DNA of 64,000 nucleotides, taken from Branchiibius hedensis. Its GTDB lineage: Bacteria > Actinomycetota > Actinomycetes > Actinomycetales > Dermatophilaceae. Location: the NCBI RefSeq assembly GCF_900108585.1, contig NZ_UESZ01000001.1:1798001-1862000 (forward strand), in the 5' to 3' direction. Shown piece by piece: positions 1 to 8,809 of this stretch. Every line of letters starts with the position of its first letter. Position 1 is the stretch's first letter. The position numbers and the translations under genes were made by a program. The notes beneath the pieces are model-generated. The model made no database searches and had not been told where the DNA came from. It saw only the letters and a program-made list of their open reading frames with translations.

Positions 1-3000
1 CTGCTTGTTGGTTTCGGGGTCACGGGTCTTGGCGAACGCCATCTTCTGGATCCGGTAAAAGTCGAACGGGTCTGCGCCAGTTGGCGGCTCAGCGTCGATC
101 CCGGCCAGCGGGTACACGTCCACTTCCTCGTACCCGAGGTGCAGCTCCATCAGAGCCCGACCTGCTTCGACGTACGGTGCGGCGTCCTCGACCAGCGGTA
201 TCCGCGGCAGCATCTTCTTCAAGTCGGCGGCGTACGTTGCGCGGTAATCAGGTGAGTGCAACAAGCCATATACGTAGTGGAAGACATCGTCCTTGGTGAA
301 CGAATCGCCATACGCCGCAACGAACTTGGCCAGCGCCTCGTCGGTGATGTTGTCGATCCGGCGGTAGCCGTCGATGATCTCGCCGTTGCCCGTGCTGGTG
401 TCGATGCCCAGGGTGCCGTCGTCGGCGTCAATTTTCTCGTAGCGCCAGCGGGCGAAGAATTGACCGCTGTACGAGAAGAAGGACAGGTCGGGGATGTCAT
501 GTAAAGCCAGAAGCCCTGACTCCACCTCCGCGCGAGGAGCCACCACCATGAACCCGAGCCCGGCTTTTCGTCCCGCGAAGTAGCTAGGGGTGCTACCCAT
601 CTCATCGACTAGCCCGCTATCGCAGTAGATCAGCTCCTTCGTGAATGGCCTATAGCCCCCCACCTGTACCGCCTCGATGTCTACGGCGAGCGGACGATCC
701 TGCTCGTGACGGGTACGAAGTTTGCGGGACCAACTCAAGTCCGCTGGGCTGGACGCAACGGAGGAAGAACTCAGCCCAGCGTTGAAAGCCCTGATCGTAT
801 GCTCCACATTTCGGATGAGACTCCTTTGGCCGAAGTTCCACACCCAGGCATCTCGTTTGGTCTTGACGCCTGCTGCGTACGAGCCGAAAACCGTCGGGCG
901 GGAGACCTTGTCGCCGATCGGCATAAACCGCCCGAAGTCGTCTCGGCGCTGGTTGATCCAGTCACCGAACTCGTTCGGAATGACCTCGACGGCAGAGAGT
1001 TCGACCACGGAGCCTGCGTCCGCCACGGCTGCCAGCTTGGCCTCTCGGGTTAGGTAGTCGCCGACGTCGGTGTAGTGAATACGAGCCACGCCGGAACGTT
1101 CGGGGTCGCGCACCAGCACGGTCACCGCGACGGTCGCCCGCGAGCCAGCAGAGAAGACACCACCGCCTTCCCTTTGGCGCTGATCTCCGGCGGTTCGAGC
1201 GTTGCCGCGCAGGTTGTAGACGTAGATGTCGCTGAACTCGGTGCCGAGCGTTTTGCGCATGCCGTCGGCGGTGTTGGAGTCGATCCATCCCCCGTTGGTG
1301 ACGAACGCGATGACGCCGCGGTCGCCCAGTCGCAGCGTGGCCCACCGGAATGCCCGGATGTAGCTGTCGTACAGCGAGTTCTTGTTGGTGGCAGTAGACA
1401 AAGCGGCGTAGGTGTCGCGGATGGAGGCGTCCAGGCCGGGGTAAGACTCGTTGGCGTTGTCGTCGTTGGCGGAGTCCTGCCCGGATGAGTAGGGCGGGTT
1501 GCCGATGATGACGGTGATCGGCAGGGCGCGTTGTTTGACGATGCGGTCGTTGTTGGTGACGAACACGCTCTCATCGAGGGTGTCGCCGTCCTCATAGGAC
1601 TGGAACGTGTCAGTGAGCACCAGGCCCGGGAACGGTTCGTACTCGACGTCATCCGGCACCTGCGCTGTCTCGCGGCGGGCGTCCAGATACGCCGACTCGA
1701 TGTTGACCGCGGCGATGTAGTACGCCAGCAACAACAACTCGTTGGCGTGAATCTCGTTGCGATACTTACGGATCAGGTCTTCACGTTCGATCAAGCCCAG
1801 TTGCAGCAGCCGCACGATGAACGTTCCGGTGCCGGTGAACCCGTCCAGGATGTGCACGCCCTCAGAAGTCAGGCCCTGATCGAAGTGCTCGCGCAGCAAA
1901 TCATCAGCCGAGCGCAGAATGAAGTCGACGATCTCGATGGGGGTGTAGACCATGCCGTTCTTGTCGACCATCTTCTTGAAGGCTTTGGCGAAGAAGTTGT
2001 CGTACAGCTCCACCAGGATGCGCTGCCGGCCCTCGGTGTTGTCGATGTCGTCCAGGCGCAACGCCACCGACTCGTAGAACTGCTCCAGGCTCGCGGTTTC
2101 GGTGTCCAGGGCGTGCTCGTCAAGAACGGCCAGCATCCGCTCCATGATCTGCGCGACCGGGTTGGACTTGGCGAAGTCGTAGCTACCGAACAGTGACTGG
2201 AAGATGGGGCGGGTGATGAGGTGCTGCGCCAGCATCTCGATCGCGTCGTCACGGGTGATGCTGTCGTTGAGGTTGCCGCGCAATCCTTCGAGGAAGTCAT
2301 CGAACTGTGCTGCAGCCGTGTTTGATTCAGCCGTGTTCGACTCATCACCCAGCAGGCCGGTGAGGCGTTCAATCAGTTGCTGGGCGATGACGGCGACGTC
2401 ACCGGCCCAGTTCTCCCAGTATTTGCGGTCGCCGACCTTCTGCACGATCTTGGCGTAGATCGCATCCCGCCATTCACCGAAGTCCAGGTCCAACCCTTCC
2501 TGGGTGGCGGACCCGTCGGTGGTGTTGCCGTCCTTGTCGATGCCGCCGAACCCGATCCGGGGGGAGGTCTTCTTCTTGTTCAGGTCGATCTTGTTGATCT
2601 CGGCGTTGAACCGGTCATCATGCGACCGCAGCGCGTTCAGCACCTGCCAGATCACCGAGTACCGCTTGTTATCCGCCAACGCCTTCTCGGGGGCCTCCCC
2701 GGCCGGGACGGCCACCGGCAAGATGATGTAGCCGTAGTCCTTGCCCGGTGCCCGGCGCATCACCCGACCCACCGACTGCACGATGTCCACCTCGGAGCCG
2801 CGCGGCGTCAGGAACATCACCGCATCCAGGGCTGGCACGTCGACCCCTTCGGACAGGCACCGGGCGTTGGTCAGCACCCGGCAGACCCCCTCGGTCGCAG
2901 GGGCCTTCAACCATTCCAAGCGCTCGTTGCGCTCCAGCGCGTTGAACGTGCCATCGATGTGCTCGCACTCGACCCGCAGGTCACGCGACGGTTCGTCGCC

Positions 3001-4611
3001 GGCGTAACCCCGGCTAGTCGAGCCGTCAGCAGACTCCTCGAAGTCATCCTCGAAGTCGTCATCCTCGGCGGTGCGGCGTTCGATGGTTTCGATGTGGCGT
3101 TCCACCACGGCCGGGAACGCCGACGCGATCGCCTTGCTGGTCTTGATGTTGGGCAGGAACGCCACCGCACGCTGCATCGGTGCCAGCGGCTCGGTCGGCA
3201 TCGTGTCGAAGTGCTTGGCCAGGCCGTTCCAGCAGCCGATGATCTTGGCGGCGTCGGACAACTGGATCTCACCGTCTTCGGCGAGCTCGCTCTGGAAGTT
3301 GCCCGAGACGTACCGTTCGTCCACGGTCAGGATCAGCACCCGGTAGTCGGTCAGCAGGTTCTTGCTGACCGCTTCACCGAACCCGAGCCGGTGCAGCTCC
3401 GGCCCGAACAGTGCCTCATCGTCCATCGAGGCCAGCACGGCATCTTTGAGTTTCGCCTTGCCCTTGGAGGCTTCCCCGAATATCCGCGGCGTCGCCGTCA
3501 TGTAGAGCCGCTTAGAAGCGGGCAGGAACGTGTTGTCGTGGACCTTCACGAACGCTGACTCATCCACCCCGGCCAACGTGACACCGGTGGTGCGGTGCGC
3601 TTCGTCGCACACGATCAGGTCGAACCCGCCCAGCTCGCTGGCCTTGATCGCCTCGGAGACCACCTGGATCGACTGGTAGGTGGAGAACACCACCGTCATC
3701 CGGTCCGGCTCAGTCGCAGCGTCCTGCAACCGGGAAGACACCAGGTCGACGTTGGTGGTGGCCGGCAGCGGCATGTCCACTGACGAAATGTCCTCGGTGC
3801 TGGCGGTCGCCTTGGACGCTTTGGGGTCCGAGCACACCCCGAGCATCCGCAGCGGCACCTGCGCGTTGTTCGCCCACGCCGGGACCGTCTGCGACAGCAG
3901 CGAAATCGACGGCACCAAGAACAACACCCGCCCGCCAGCACCGACAAGCTCCTCCGCCAGGCGCAGCGAGGTGTACGTCTTGCCGGTGCCGCACGCCATG
4001 ATGAGCTTGCCCCGGTCGTGCTCCTCGAACCCGGCCAGCACGTCGTCGATCGCTTTGCGCTGATAGGGACGGACCGTGTTCTTACCCAGGGTCGGCATCG
4101 TCTCCGGGGTGGAGATCTCATACGCCGACCAGTCAACGCTGGAACTGGCCAACTCGGCCATCCCGATCCGGGTCACCGGGATGGTCTGGTTGTGCATCAC
4201 CGCTTCGGCGTTCGATCCCCAGTCGGCACCGGTCGACACGATGATCCGCCGCGTGAACTGCGCCGTCCCGGAGGCCGCCAGGAACCCATCCAGGTCAGCC
4301 TTGGAGACGTGGTGATTCTGCGCGTAGAACTTGCACTGGATCGCCACGTTCCCACCGGTCAGGCGGTCCACTGCAACCAGGTCGATCCCGGTATCGACCT
4401 TCCCGTCCCGGCCAGGCCAGTCCTTCCACCGCCACACCTCGGTGAACTGGTCGGCGTACGTCGGGTCCGTCCGCAGGAACGTCACCATCAACCGCTCAAA
4501 CCGGTCACCCTTGTCGTACTCCGACGTCGCTGACGCCCGGATCTGATCCAGAACGTCATAGATGGTGACGGCGGTTGCTGCAGGCGACGGTGACGGCATG
4601 GGCGTCATCAT
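1..4611 (-). CDS. Type ISP-like restriction-modification enzyme (nuclease-helicase-methyltransferase), 3' end cut by window edge
   Basis: At least 1537 residues read without interruption from ATG at 4611; the C-terminus lies beyond base 1. Domains in order: an Mrr-like PD-(D/E)xK nuclease near residues 80-100 (GIDLVAV then IQCKFY); a superfamily 2 helicase with Walker A ACGTGKT near 206, DEAH near 333, TATPR near 370 and motif VI SVGRVMRR near 612; and a gamma-type N6-adenine methyltransferase with DGFTGTGTF near 920 and the catalytic NPPY near 1038. This single-chain order is known from the Type ISP (LlaGI/LlaBIII) restriction enzymes, whose distal region carries target recognition. It would act in the cytoplasm, cleaving unmodified foreign DNA and methylating its own. 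It is transcribed divergently from the gene at 4747. ATGs at 4608 and 4599 are alternative starts. The family is secure; activity and recognition site cannot be read. Confidence 0.9.
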   Translation of the reverse strand, partial: MMTPMPSPSPAATAVTIYDVLDQIRASATSEYDKGDRFERLMVTFLRTDPTYADQFTEVWRWKDWPGRDGKVDTGIDLVAVDRLTGGNVAIQCKFYAQNHHVSKADLDGFLAASGTAQFTRRIIVSTGADWGSNAEAVMHNQTIPVTRIGMAELASSSVDWSAYEISTPETMPTLGKNTVRPYQRKAIDDVLAGFEEHDRGKLIMACGTGKTYTSLRLAEELVGAGGRVLFLVPSISLLSQTVPAWANNAQVPLRMLGVCSDPKASKATASTEDISSVDMPLPATTNVDLVSSRLQDAATEPDRMTVVFSTYQSIQVVSEAIKASELGGFDLIVCDEAHRTTGVTLAGVDESAFVKVHDNTFLPASKRLYMTATPRIFGEASKGKAKLKDAVLASMDDEALFGPELHRLGFGEAVSKNLLTDYRVLILTVDERYVSGNFQSELAEDGEIQLSDAAKIIGCWNGLAKHFDTMPTEPLAPMQRAVAFLPNIKTSKAIASAFPAVVERHIETIERRTAEDDDFEDDFEESADGSTSRGYAGDEPSRDLRVECEHIDGTFNALERNERLEWLKAPATEGVCRVLTNARCLSEGVDVPALDAVMFLTPRGSEVDIVQSVGRVMRRAPGKDYGYIILPVAVPAGEAPEKALADNKRYSVIWQVLNALRSHDDRFNAEINKIDLNKKKTSPRIGFGGIDKDGNTTDGSATQEGLDLDFGEWRDAIYAKIVQKVGDRKYWENWAGDVAVIAQQLIERLTGLLGDESNTAESNTAAAQFDDFLEGLRGNLNDSITRDDAIEMLAQHLITRPIFQSLFGSYDFAKSNPVAQIMERMLAVLDEHALDTETASLEQFYESVALRLDDIDNTEGRQRILVELYDNFFAKAFKKMVDKNGMVYTPIEIVDFILRSADDLLREHFDQGLTSEGVHILDGFTGTGTFIVRLLQLGLIEREDLIRKYRNEIHANELLLLAYYIAAVNIESAYLDARRETAQVPDDVEYEPFPGLVLTDTFQSYEDGDTLDESVFVTNNDRIVKQRALPITVIIGNPPYSSGQDSANDDNANESYPGLDASIRDTYAALSTATNKNSLYDSYIRAFRWATLRLGDRGVIAFVTNGGWIDSNTADGMRKTLGTEFSDIYVYNLRGNARTAGDQRQREGGGVFSAGSRATVAVTVLVRDPERSGVARIHYTDVGDYLTREAKLAAVADAGSVVELSAVEVIPNEFGDWINQRRDDFGRFMPIGDKVSRPTVFGSYAAGVKTKRDAWVWNFGQRSLIRNVEHTIRAFNAGLSSSSVASSPADLSWSRKLRTRHEQDRPLAVDIEAVQVGGYRPFTKELIYCDSGLVDEMGSTPSYFAGRKAGLGFMVVAPRAEVESGLLALHDIPDLSFFSYSGQFFARWRYEKIDADDGTLGIDTSTGNGEIIDGYRRIDNITDEALAKFVAAYGDSFTKDDVFHYVYGLLHSPDYRATYAADLKKMLPRIPLVEDAAPYVEAGRALMELHLGYEEVDVYPLAGIDAEPPTGADPFDFYRIQKMAFAKTRDPETNKQ

Positions 4612-4729
4612 GTCGCACCCTGGCCCGGACCGTGCCGGCTAGGGCGGGACAAGTTCGAACGCAGCGACCACGCCTCCACGTCCGGCCTGAGCGCTGCGAG
4701 ATGGACGGGCGCTGGCGTCAGCGGGCAGA

Positions 4730-4740
4730 CGTCGCACCGT
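4730..4740 (+). promoter_or_regulatory. Signal I element (CGTCGCACCGT)
   Basis: Exact 11-mer, followed by 6 nt and the ATG at 4747. The fixed spacing suggests a promoter for a leaderless mRNA. Confidence 0.65.
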
Positions 4741-4746
4741 GACCGT

Positions 4747-5493
4747 ATGAGTAGGAACCGCCGCAACTCCGGCAACTGGGACGTAGCTTCCGTCATCCTG
4801 GTCGCCATTCTGGCGCTCGGGGCCATCAACGCGTTGAAGTCGCACGTTGGCAACGTCATCGCGACCCCGAGCGCCTCGTCGGTGCCGTCAGTGACTACGC
4901 CCGACGCCAAGGCGATGCTGGCGAAGCTGAACGCGTTGAAGACGCTTTCCAGCGAACCGAACACTCCCGGCTACCAGCGTGGATGCCGAACCGGTCAGGC
5001 GTGCAGCTTCGGCGCCGCCTGGAGCGACAACACCAGCGCCCCGGACGGGCATAACGGGTGTGGCACCCGTGACGACGTGCTGCGCGAACAGATGTCGGAC
5101 GTGAAGCTCAAATCCGGCAGGCGGTGCATCGTGGTCGCAGGCACATTGAACGACCCGTACACGGGCAAGACGATCCATTTCGCCAAAGCCGACGCCTCCG
5201 CGGTGCAGATCGACCACATCGCGCCGCTGGCGTACGTGTGGCGGCTGGGCGCCAACACCTGGACCCAGGCTCAGCGCAATGCCTACGCCAACGACACCGC
5301 CACGGTGCTGTTGGCCGTCGACGGCCCAGCAAATGAAGCCAAAGGCGACTCCGGCCCCTCGCAGTGGATGCCCGCCAACAAGGCGTTCGCCTGCACCTAT
5401 GCCACGAAGTTCACCGCGGTCCTGGTCAAGTACCAACTGCCCGTTCCGCTCGCCGATAAGGCGGCACTCACTCGCGCGTTCGCCACCTGCTGA
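4747..5493 (+). CDS. Secreted or membrane-anchored HNH nuclease (DUF1524/GmrSD C-terminal type)
   Basis: 248 aa. A hydrophobic segment at about residues 14-30 acts as an uncleaved signal anchor or signal peptide. The body carries the actinobacterial secreted DUF1524 signature: a cysteine-rich stretch, GTLNDPYTGKTI, then the HNH core VQIDHIAPLAYVWR, a downstream FAND-like AND, VDGPANEAKGD and WMPANKAF. The family is a histidine-metal nuclease fold usually exported. The conserved DH of the active site is present. Signal I lies 6 nt before ATG, which fixes the start. Followed 30 nt later by a small gene. Its role on a mobile element (nutrient, competition or DNA processing at the surface) is inference. 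Confidence 0.85.
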   Translation: MSRNRRNSGNWDVASVILVAILALGAINALKSHVGNVIATPSASSVPSVTTPDAKAMLAKLNALKTLSSEPNTPGYQRGCRTGQACSFGAAWSDNTSAPDGHNGCGTRDDVLREQMSDVKLKSGRRCIVVAGTLNDPYTGKTIHFAKADASAVQIDHIAPLAYVWRLGANTWTQAQRNAYANDTATVLLAVDGPANEAKGDSGPSQWMPANKAFACTYATKFTAVLVKYQLPVPLADKAALTRAFATC

Positions 5494-5523
5494 CGCCACC
5501 CAGAGAATAAGGACGTAGACACC

Positions 5524-5778
5524 ATGCCCTCCGACACCACCGAGCCGGAAACCACCGACGTACTCGTCGTCGCGACGGTCACCGTGCGCCTCCAATGCGG
5601 CGACAACCCAATCCGGACCGAGGTCGCGGTCGACATTCCCGACCCCCGCGTCACCGACTTGGCGCTGACGACCGTGCCACGGGCACTGCGCAACGCCGCC
5701 GAGGCCGCCGATAGACACGTCCCACCCGTCATTACTCTGCCGACGGAACTCACCGATCACTTCGACGAGGACGCGTAG
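5524..5778 (+). CDS. Hypothetical small acidic protein
   Basis: 84 aa, not recognised. An AAGGACG ribosome-binding site lies about 10 nt before ATG. The sequence predicts a beta-rich core (alternating Val/Thr, with the pattern VLVVATVTVRLQCG) followed by a helix (ALRNAAEAADR) and an acidic tail. No signal peptide or membrane segment. It sits 30 nt after the HNH nuclease and 2 nt before the J-like gene, so all three are probably cotranscribed. Function unknown. Confidence 0.6.
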   Translation: MPSDTTEPETTDVLVVATVTVRLQCGDNPIRTEVAVDIPDPRVTDLALTTVPRALRNAAEAADRHVPPVITLPTELTDHFDEDA

Positions 5779-5780
5779 CC

Positions 5781-6428
5781 GTGGCCGACTTCTTCGACCT
5801 CAAACCCATGACCGACCGGACGTGGATCGGCCAGCACGGCAAACGCCCCAGCCAGTTCCGGGCGACGTGGGCCGACACCAAGGCCCTGCTGAAAACGGAG
5901 ATCTCTCACATCACCAAGCGCGAAGCTGGCCGCCCGATCATCGAGGTCGACATCGACGCGGCCGACTTCCGGTTGGATGGTGATCTGCGGGCCCGCGCGA
6001 ACTTCCGATCGGGCGCGGTCGCTCTGTACGTCGAGGCCAAGAGTGGCCCGCTGGTCTTCCGGGCAGACCGCCTGTTCAACCCGTACTACTCGGGTCCAAA
6101 AGACTGGCAGCAGAACGTTCGAGCGATCGCCAAGACCCTCGAAGCCCTGCGTGCCGTGGACCGCTACGGCGTGACCGGCTCCGGCGAGCAGTACGCCGGG
6201 TTCAAGCAGATCGAGGCCAGAGGCGCCTCGGTGATGGACCGTCCCACCGCAATCCAGGTTCTGGTCAACGCCTCCGGCACGGCCGTCACCCAGACTCCCT
6301 CCGGCGCTGAACTGATCAAGCTGCACCGGGCGGCGCGGCGCAACACTCACCCCGATATCAACAACGGCGTCCGGGCGCAGTGGGATCTGGTCGAAGAAGC
6401 CGCCGCGTTTCTCGGGCTGCGCGAGTAG
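5781..6428 (+). CDS. Protein with C-terminal J-domain-like HPD motif
   Basis: 215 aa with GTG start, 2 nt after the previous stop. The N-terminal two thirds are an unrecognised alpha/beta region (VEVDIDAADFRLDG, LYVEAKSGPLVFRADR). The last ~40 residues contain helix-HPD-helix: HRAARRNTHPDINNG then WDLVEEAAAFLGL, which resembles the shortened J-domains of phage and plasmid proteins; the HPD triad is what stimulates DnaK ATPase in true J proteins. The N-terminal DWQQNVRAIAKTLEALRAVDRYGV segment suits protein-protein contact. Part of the operon starting at 4747. Chaperone co-option is an inference from the HPD motif alone. Confidence 0.6.
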   Translation: MADFFDLKPMTDRTWIGQHGKRPSQFRATWADTKALLKTEISHITKREAGRPIIEVDIDAADFRLDGDLRARANFRSGAVALYVEAKSGPLVFRADRLFNPYYSGPKDWQQNVRAIAKTLEALRAVDRYGVTGSGEQYAGFKQIEARGASVMDRPTAIQVLVNASGTAVTQTPSGAELIKLHRAARRNTHPDINNGVRAQWDLVEEAAAFLGLRE

Positions 6429-6514
6429 GCGACACTGCTGCGTCGCAGGCGGTTTCGTGACGTAAGCGTACTCGCGGTGCGAAGGCTGGTGACGGAACAA
6501 GCGCAGCGCCTCTG

Positions 6515-6525
6515 CGTCGCACCGT
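6515..6525 (+). promoter_or_regulatory. Signal I element
   Basis: CGTCGCACCGT followed by 6 nt and ATG 6532. Upstream CTGGTGACG-n-A-n-CAAGCGCAGCG (from 6486) is nearly repeated upstream of the 50919 gene, so more than the 11-mer is shared. Confidence 0.65.
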
Positions 6526-6531
6526 GGAGGC

Positions 6532-6771
6532 ATGAGAGTTATCGCCGTAACTCCCCGACACACCGGGGTCGCTGTTTCCACCTCTGACGGAGCCGCGTAC
6601 TACAAGTTCGGGATCCGAGACTCTGGTAGTCCGTTCGTCTACCAGGTGTCCGGGCGCACGTTGCCCTCGATCCCTCTCGACCTGCAGGCCGATCACTTGG
6701 TGATCGCCGGCAAGCACTACCAGTTGGCGCCCCGTCACCGTGGCGTTCCCCGGCTAATCCCAGCGGGCTAA
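6532..6771 (+). CDS. Hypothetical small protein
   Basis: 79 aa; the start is fixed by the Signal I element 6 nt upstream. Predicted mainly beta strands, no membrane segment, no known motif. Overlaps the next gene by a TAATG junction, so it is translationally coupled to the membrane protein at 6771. Function unknown. Confidence 0.6.
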   Translation: MRVIAVTPRHTGVAVSTSDGAAYYKFGIRDSGSPFVYQVSGRTLPSIPLDLQADHLVIAGKHYQLAPRHRGVPRLIPAG

Positions 6772-7133
6772 TGGACCAGCACGAGAAGCGCGTACTTGCC
6801 GCCGCGTCCGTCGTGGTGGCCTGCCTGTCGCTGTTCGTCACCGCATTGGCCGCTACCTGCATCGACCCAGGGACCGGCTGGCCGGTCAACCCGTGGGCAT
6901 GGTTCGTTGCGCCGCTGGTGCTGGCCAACGCAGGGCTCGCGGGCTGGTTCGGCATCTTGCAGGCAGAACCACGCGAAACTGCCTCTCCCCCGCCGGGTTG
7001 GCACGGACGCTTCTGCCGCGCGCAGGGGCACCGATTCGTGCTCGGGACTTTGACTATTGTCCGCTCGGACGGCACCAGGGCTGCTGTGCGCAGTGTCAGA
7101 TGCCAACGATGCGGGGTCGAGCTCGACGACTAG
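6771..7133 (+). CDS. Small two-TM membrane protein with C-terminal zinc-ribbon-like half
   Basis: 120 aa. Hydrophobic segments at about 11-28 and 42-62. The cytoplasmic tail contains CRAQGHRF and ends CQRCGVELDD, a C-x2-C knuckle that with the upstream Cys/His could bind zinc. Overlaps the preceding stop (TAATG). The small size and lack of a known family leave the function open; membrane anchoring of a nucleic-acid or protein-binding knuckle is inference. Confidence 0.55.
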   Translation: MDQHEKRVLAAASVVVACLSLFVTALAATCIDPGTGWPVNPWAWFVAPLVLANAGLAGWFGILQAEPRETASPPPGWHGRFCRAQGHRFVLGTLTIVRSDGTRAAVRSVRCQRCGVELDD

Positions 7134-7143
7134 ACAGATCTAC

Positions 7144-7154
7144 CGTCGCACCGT
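7144..7154 (+). promoter_or_regulatory. Signal I element
   Basis: CGTCGCACCGT, 6 nt before ATG 7161. Confidence 0.65.
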
Positions 7155-7160
7155 GACGGC

Positions 7161-8036
7161 ATGACAACCCTCACCGACATCTCCTACTCGGCTGCCGGCA
7201 TCTTGGACGGCAAGCACGACAGCATCCGGGCACTGGTGGCCCTGTCGGTTGCTGCGGGCGGCCCGAACGCTGCGCTGGTGCAGCGGTTGCGCAACAGTTT
7301 CGCCGCCGAGGTGGTGCGCGAGGCGTCCTTGAAACCGGGCCCGCTCGCTCAGCGGCTGTCACGGGTCGACGTGGACGCCGTGCTCGACGCCGCGGATGCC
7401 GTCGGTGCTCGCTTCATCCCTGGCGACCGGCTGCTCCAACTGGCCGACCTACCCGTCCCGCCGATCGGCCTGTGGGTTCGTGGCCGCACCGACCTGCCCA
7501 TGAGCGGCTTCGTCGACGCGGTAGCGGTCGTCGGCTCCCGCGCCTGCACGGCCGGCGGTAGGGAAACCGCGCACCGTTTCGCCTTCGACCTGGCCCGGGC
7601 GGGCCGCCGGGTTGTCTCCGGCGCCGCGTACGGCATCGACGCCGCGGCGCACCGTGGAGCCATCGACGCGGGCGGCGTCACGGTCGCAGTTCTGCCATCC
7701 GGCGTGGACCGGCCCTACCCGGTGGCCTATGCCCCGCTGATCGAACGCATCGCCACCGACGGTCTGGTCATCTCCGAGTACGCCCCCGGCGCTGCGCCGG
7801 CCCGCCAGTCGTTCCTGGATCGCAACCGGATCATCGGCGCCCTGTCCGGCTCGATGCTGGTGGTCGAAGCAAGCCACCGGTCCGGATCCCTGAACGCTGC
7901 CCGCCAGGCCCGCGAAATCGGCCGACCGATCTTCGCGGTGCCAGGTCCGGTCAGTAGCGACCAGTCGACCGGAACCAACAACCTGCTCTCGCAAGGGCTC
8001 GCCGCTGCCGTCACGGACGCCGGAGATCTGCCGTGA
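7161..8036 (+). CDS. DprA/Smf-family DNA-processing protein
   Basis: 291 aa. The Rossmann-like DprA core spans about residues 110-285: VGSRACTAGG, SGAAYGIDAAAHRGAI, VLPSGVDRPYP, ISEYAPG, RNRIIGALS and VVEASHRSGSLNAARQA are the diagnostic blocks. Chromosomal DprA loads RecA on incoming ssDNA in transformation. Here it is a plasmid copy without an obvious C-terminal winged helix, so it may protect or process ssDNA entering by conjugation. Signal I fixes the start. It overlaps the nucleotidyltransferase gene by 4 nt (GTGA), implying joint translation. Confidence 0.88.
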   Translation: MTTLTDISYSAAGILDGKHDSIRALVALSVAAGGPNAALVQRLRNSFAAEVVREASLKPGPLAQRLSRVDVDAVLDAADAVGARFIPGDRLLQLADLPVPPIGLWVRGRTDLPMSGFVDAVAVVGSRACTAGGRETAHRFAFDLARAGRRVVSGAAYGIDAAAHRGAIDAGGVTVAVLPSGVDRPYPVAYAPLIERIATDGLVISEYAPGAAPARQSFLDRNRIIGALSGSMLVVEASHRSGSLNAARQAREIGRPIFAVPGPVSSDQSTGTNNLLSQGLAAAVTDAGDLP

Positions 8037-8788
8037 GCCCGAATCCCGCTGTGCTGCGGGTGATCGTCGGGTCGCAGGCTTACGGCGTCGCGACCGATCA
8101 GTCCGACACCGACATCATCGCGATTACCGTGGACTCACCCCAGCACCTAATCGGCCTGGGCAGCCGCACCAAAGCCACCGTGCAGCGGGACGCCGGTCAC
8201 GGCGAGCGGTCACGGGCCGGCGACACCGAGACCACCACGTATCGGTTGCGGCACTTCGTCCAACTGGCCAGCCAGGGCAATCCGCACCTGTTGGACCCCC
8301 TGTTCGCCGCACCCGACATGGTGCTCGAAGTCACCGATCTCGGCCGGCAACTGCGCCAGATGCGGCACGCGTTCCTGTCGGTGCGCACCGTCCACCGGTG
8401 CCTCGGGTACGCCGAAAGCCAGAAGCAGCTTCTACTGGGGCGCGGCACCCGTCAGTCTCGAATGCCGAAGCGCCGCGAGCTGATCGAGATGCACGGCTAC
8501 GACACCAAATACGCCGGACACATTCTGCGGTTGGGGATCCAAGCCCACGAGGTCGCCACCACCGGCGACCTGCAGTTGCCGATGTATGCCGGCGACCGCG
8601 ACCTGGTCCGCGCCGTGCGGGCCGGGCAGGTGGCACTGTCCGGGGTCCTGTCGCGCTTCGACGCCTACGCCGACGCCACCCGGAAGGTACTGAACTCCGG
8701 GCGCTGCGCCGTACCGGAACGCCCCGACATCGCGTCAGTCGATCGTTGGCTGATCGACGCCCACCGGGACTGCTGGGGATGGGGATGA
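8033..8788 (+). CDS. Predicted nucleotidyltransferase (RlaP/YcgL-like)
   Basis: 251 aa, GTG start overlapping the dprA-like stop. N-terminal signature GSQAYGVATDQSDTDI is the GS-x10-D-x-D motif of polymerase beta-type nucleotidyltransferases; the helical remainder (HFVQLASQGNPHLLDPLF, GYAESQ, KYAGHILRLG) matches the large RlaP-like family common in phages and plasmids. Members probably add nucleotides to RNA or protein, but the substrate is not established. Cotranscribed with the DprA-like gene. Confidence 0.85.
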   Translation: MSPNPAVLRVIVGSQAYGVATDQSDTDIIAITVDSPQHLIGLGSRTKATVQRDAGHGERSRAGDTETTTYRLRHFVQLASQGNPHLLDPLFAAPDMVLEVTDLGRQLRQMRHAFLSVRTVHRCLGYAESQKQLLLGRGTRQSRMPKRRELIEMHGYDTKYAGHILRLGIQAHEVATTGDLQLPMYAGDRDLVRAVRAGQVALSGVLSRFDAYADATRKVLNSGRCAVPERPDIASVDRWLIDAHRDCWGWG

Positions 8789-8809
8789 GCGCTGGCTCCT
8801 TCCCCAGGC

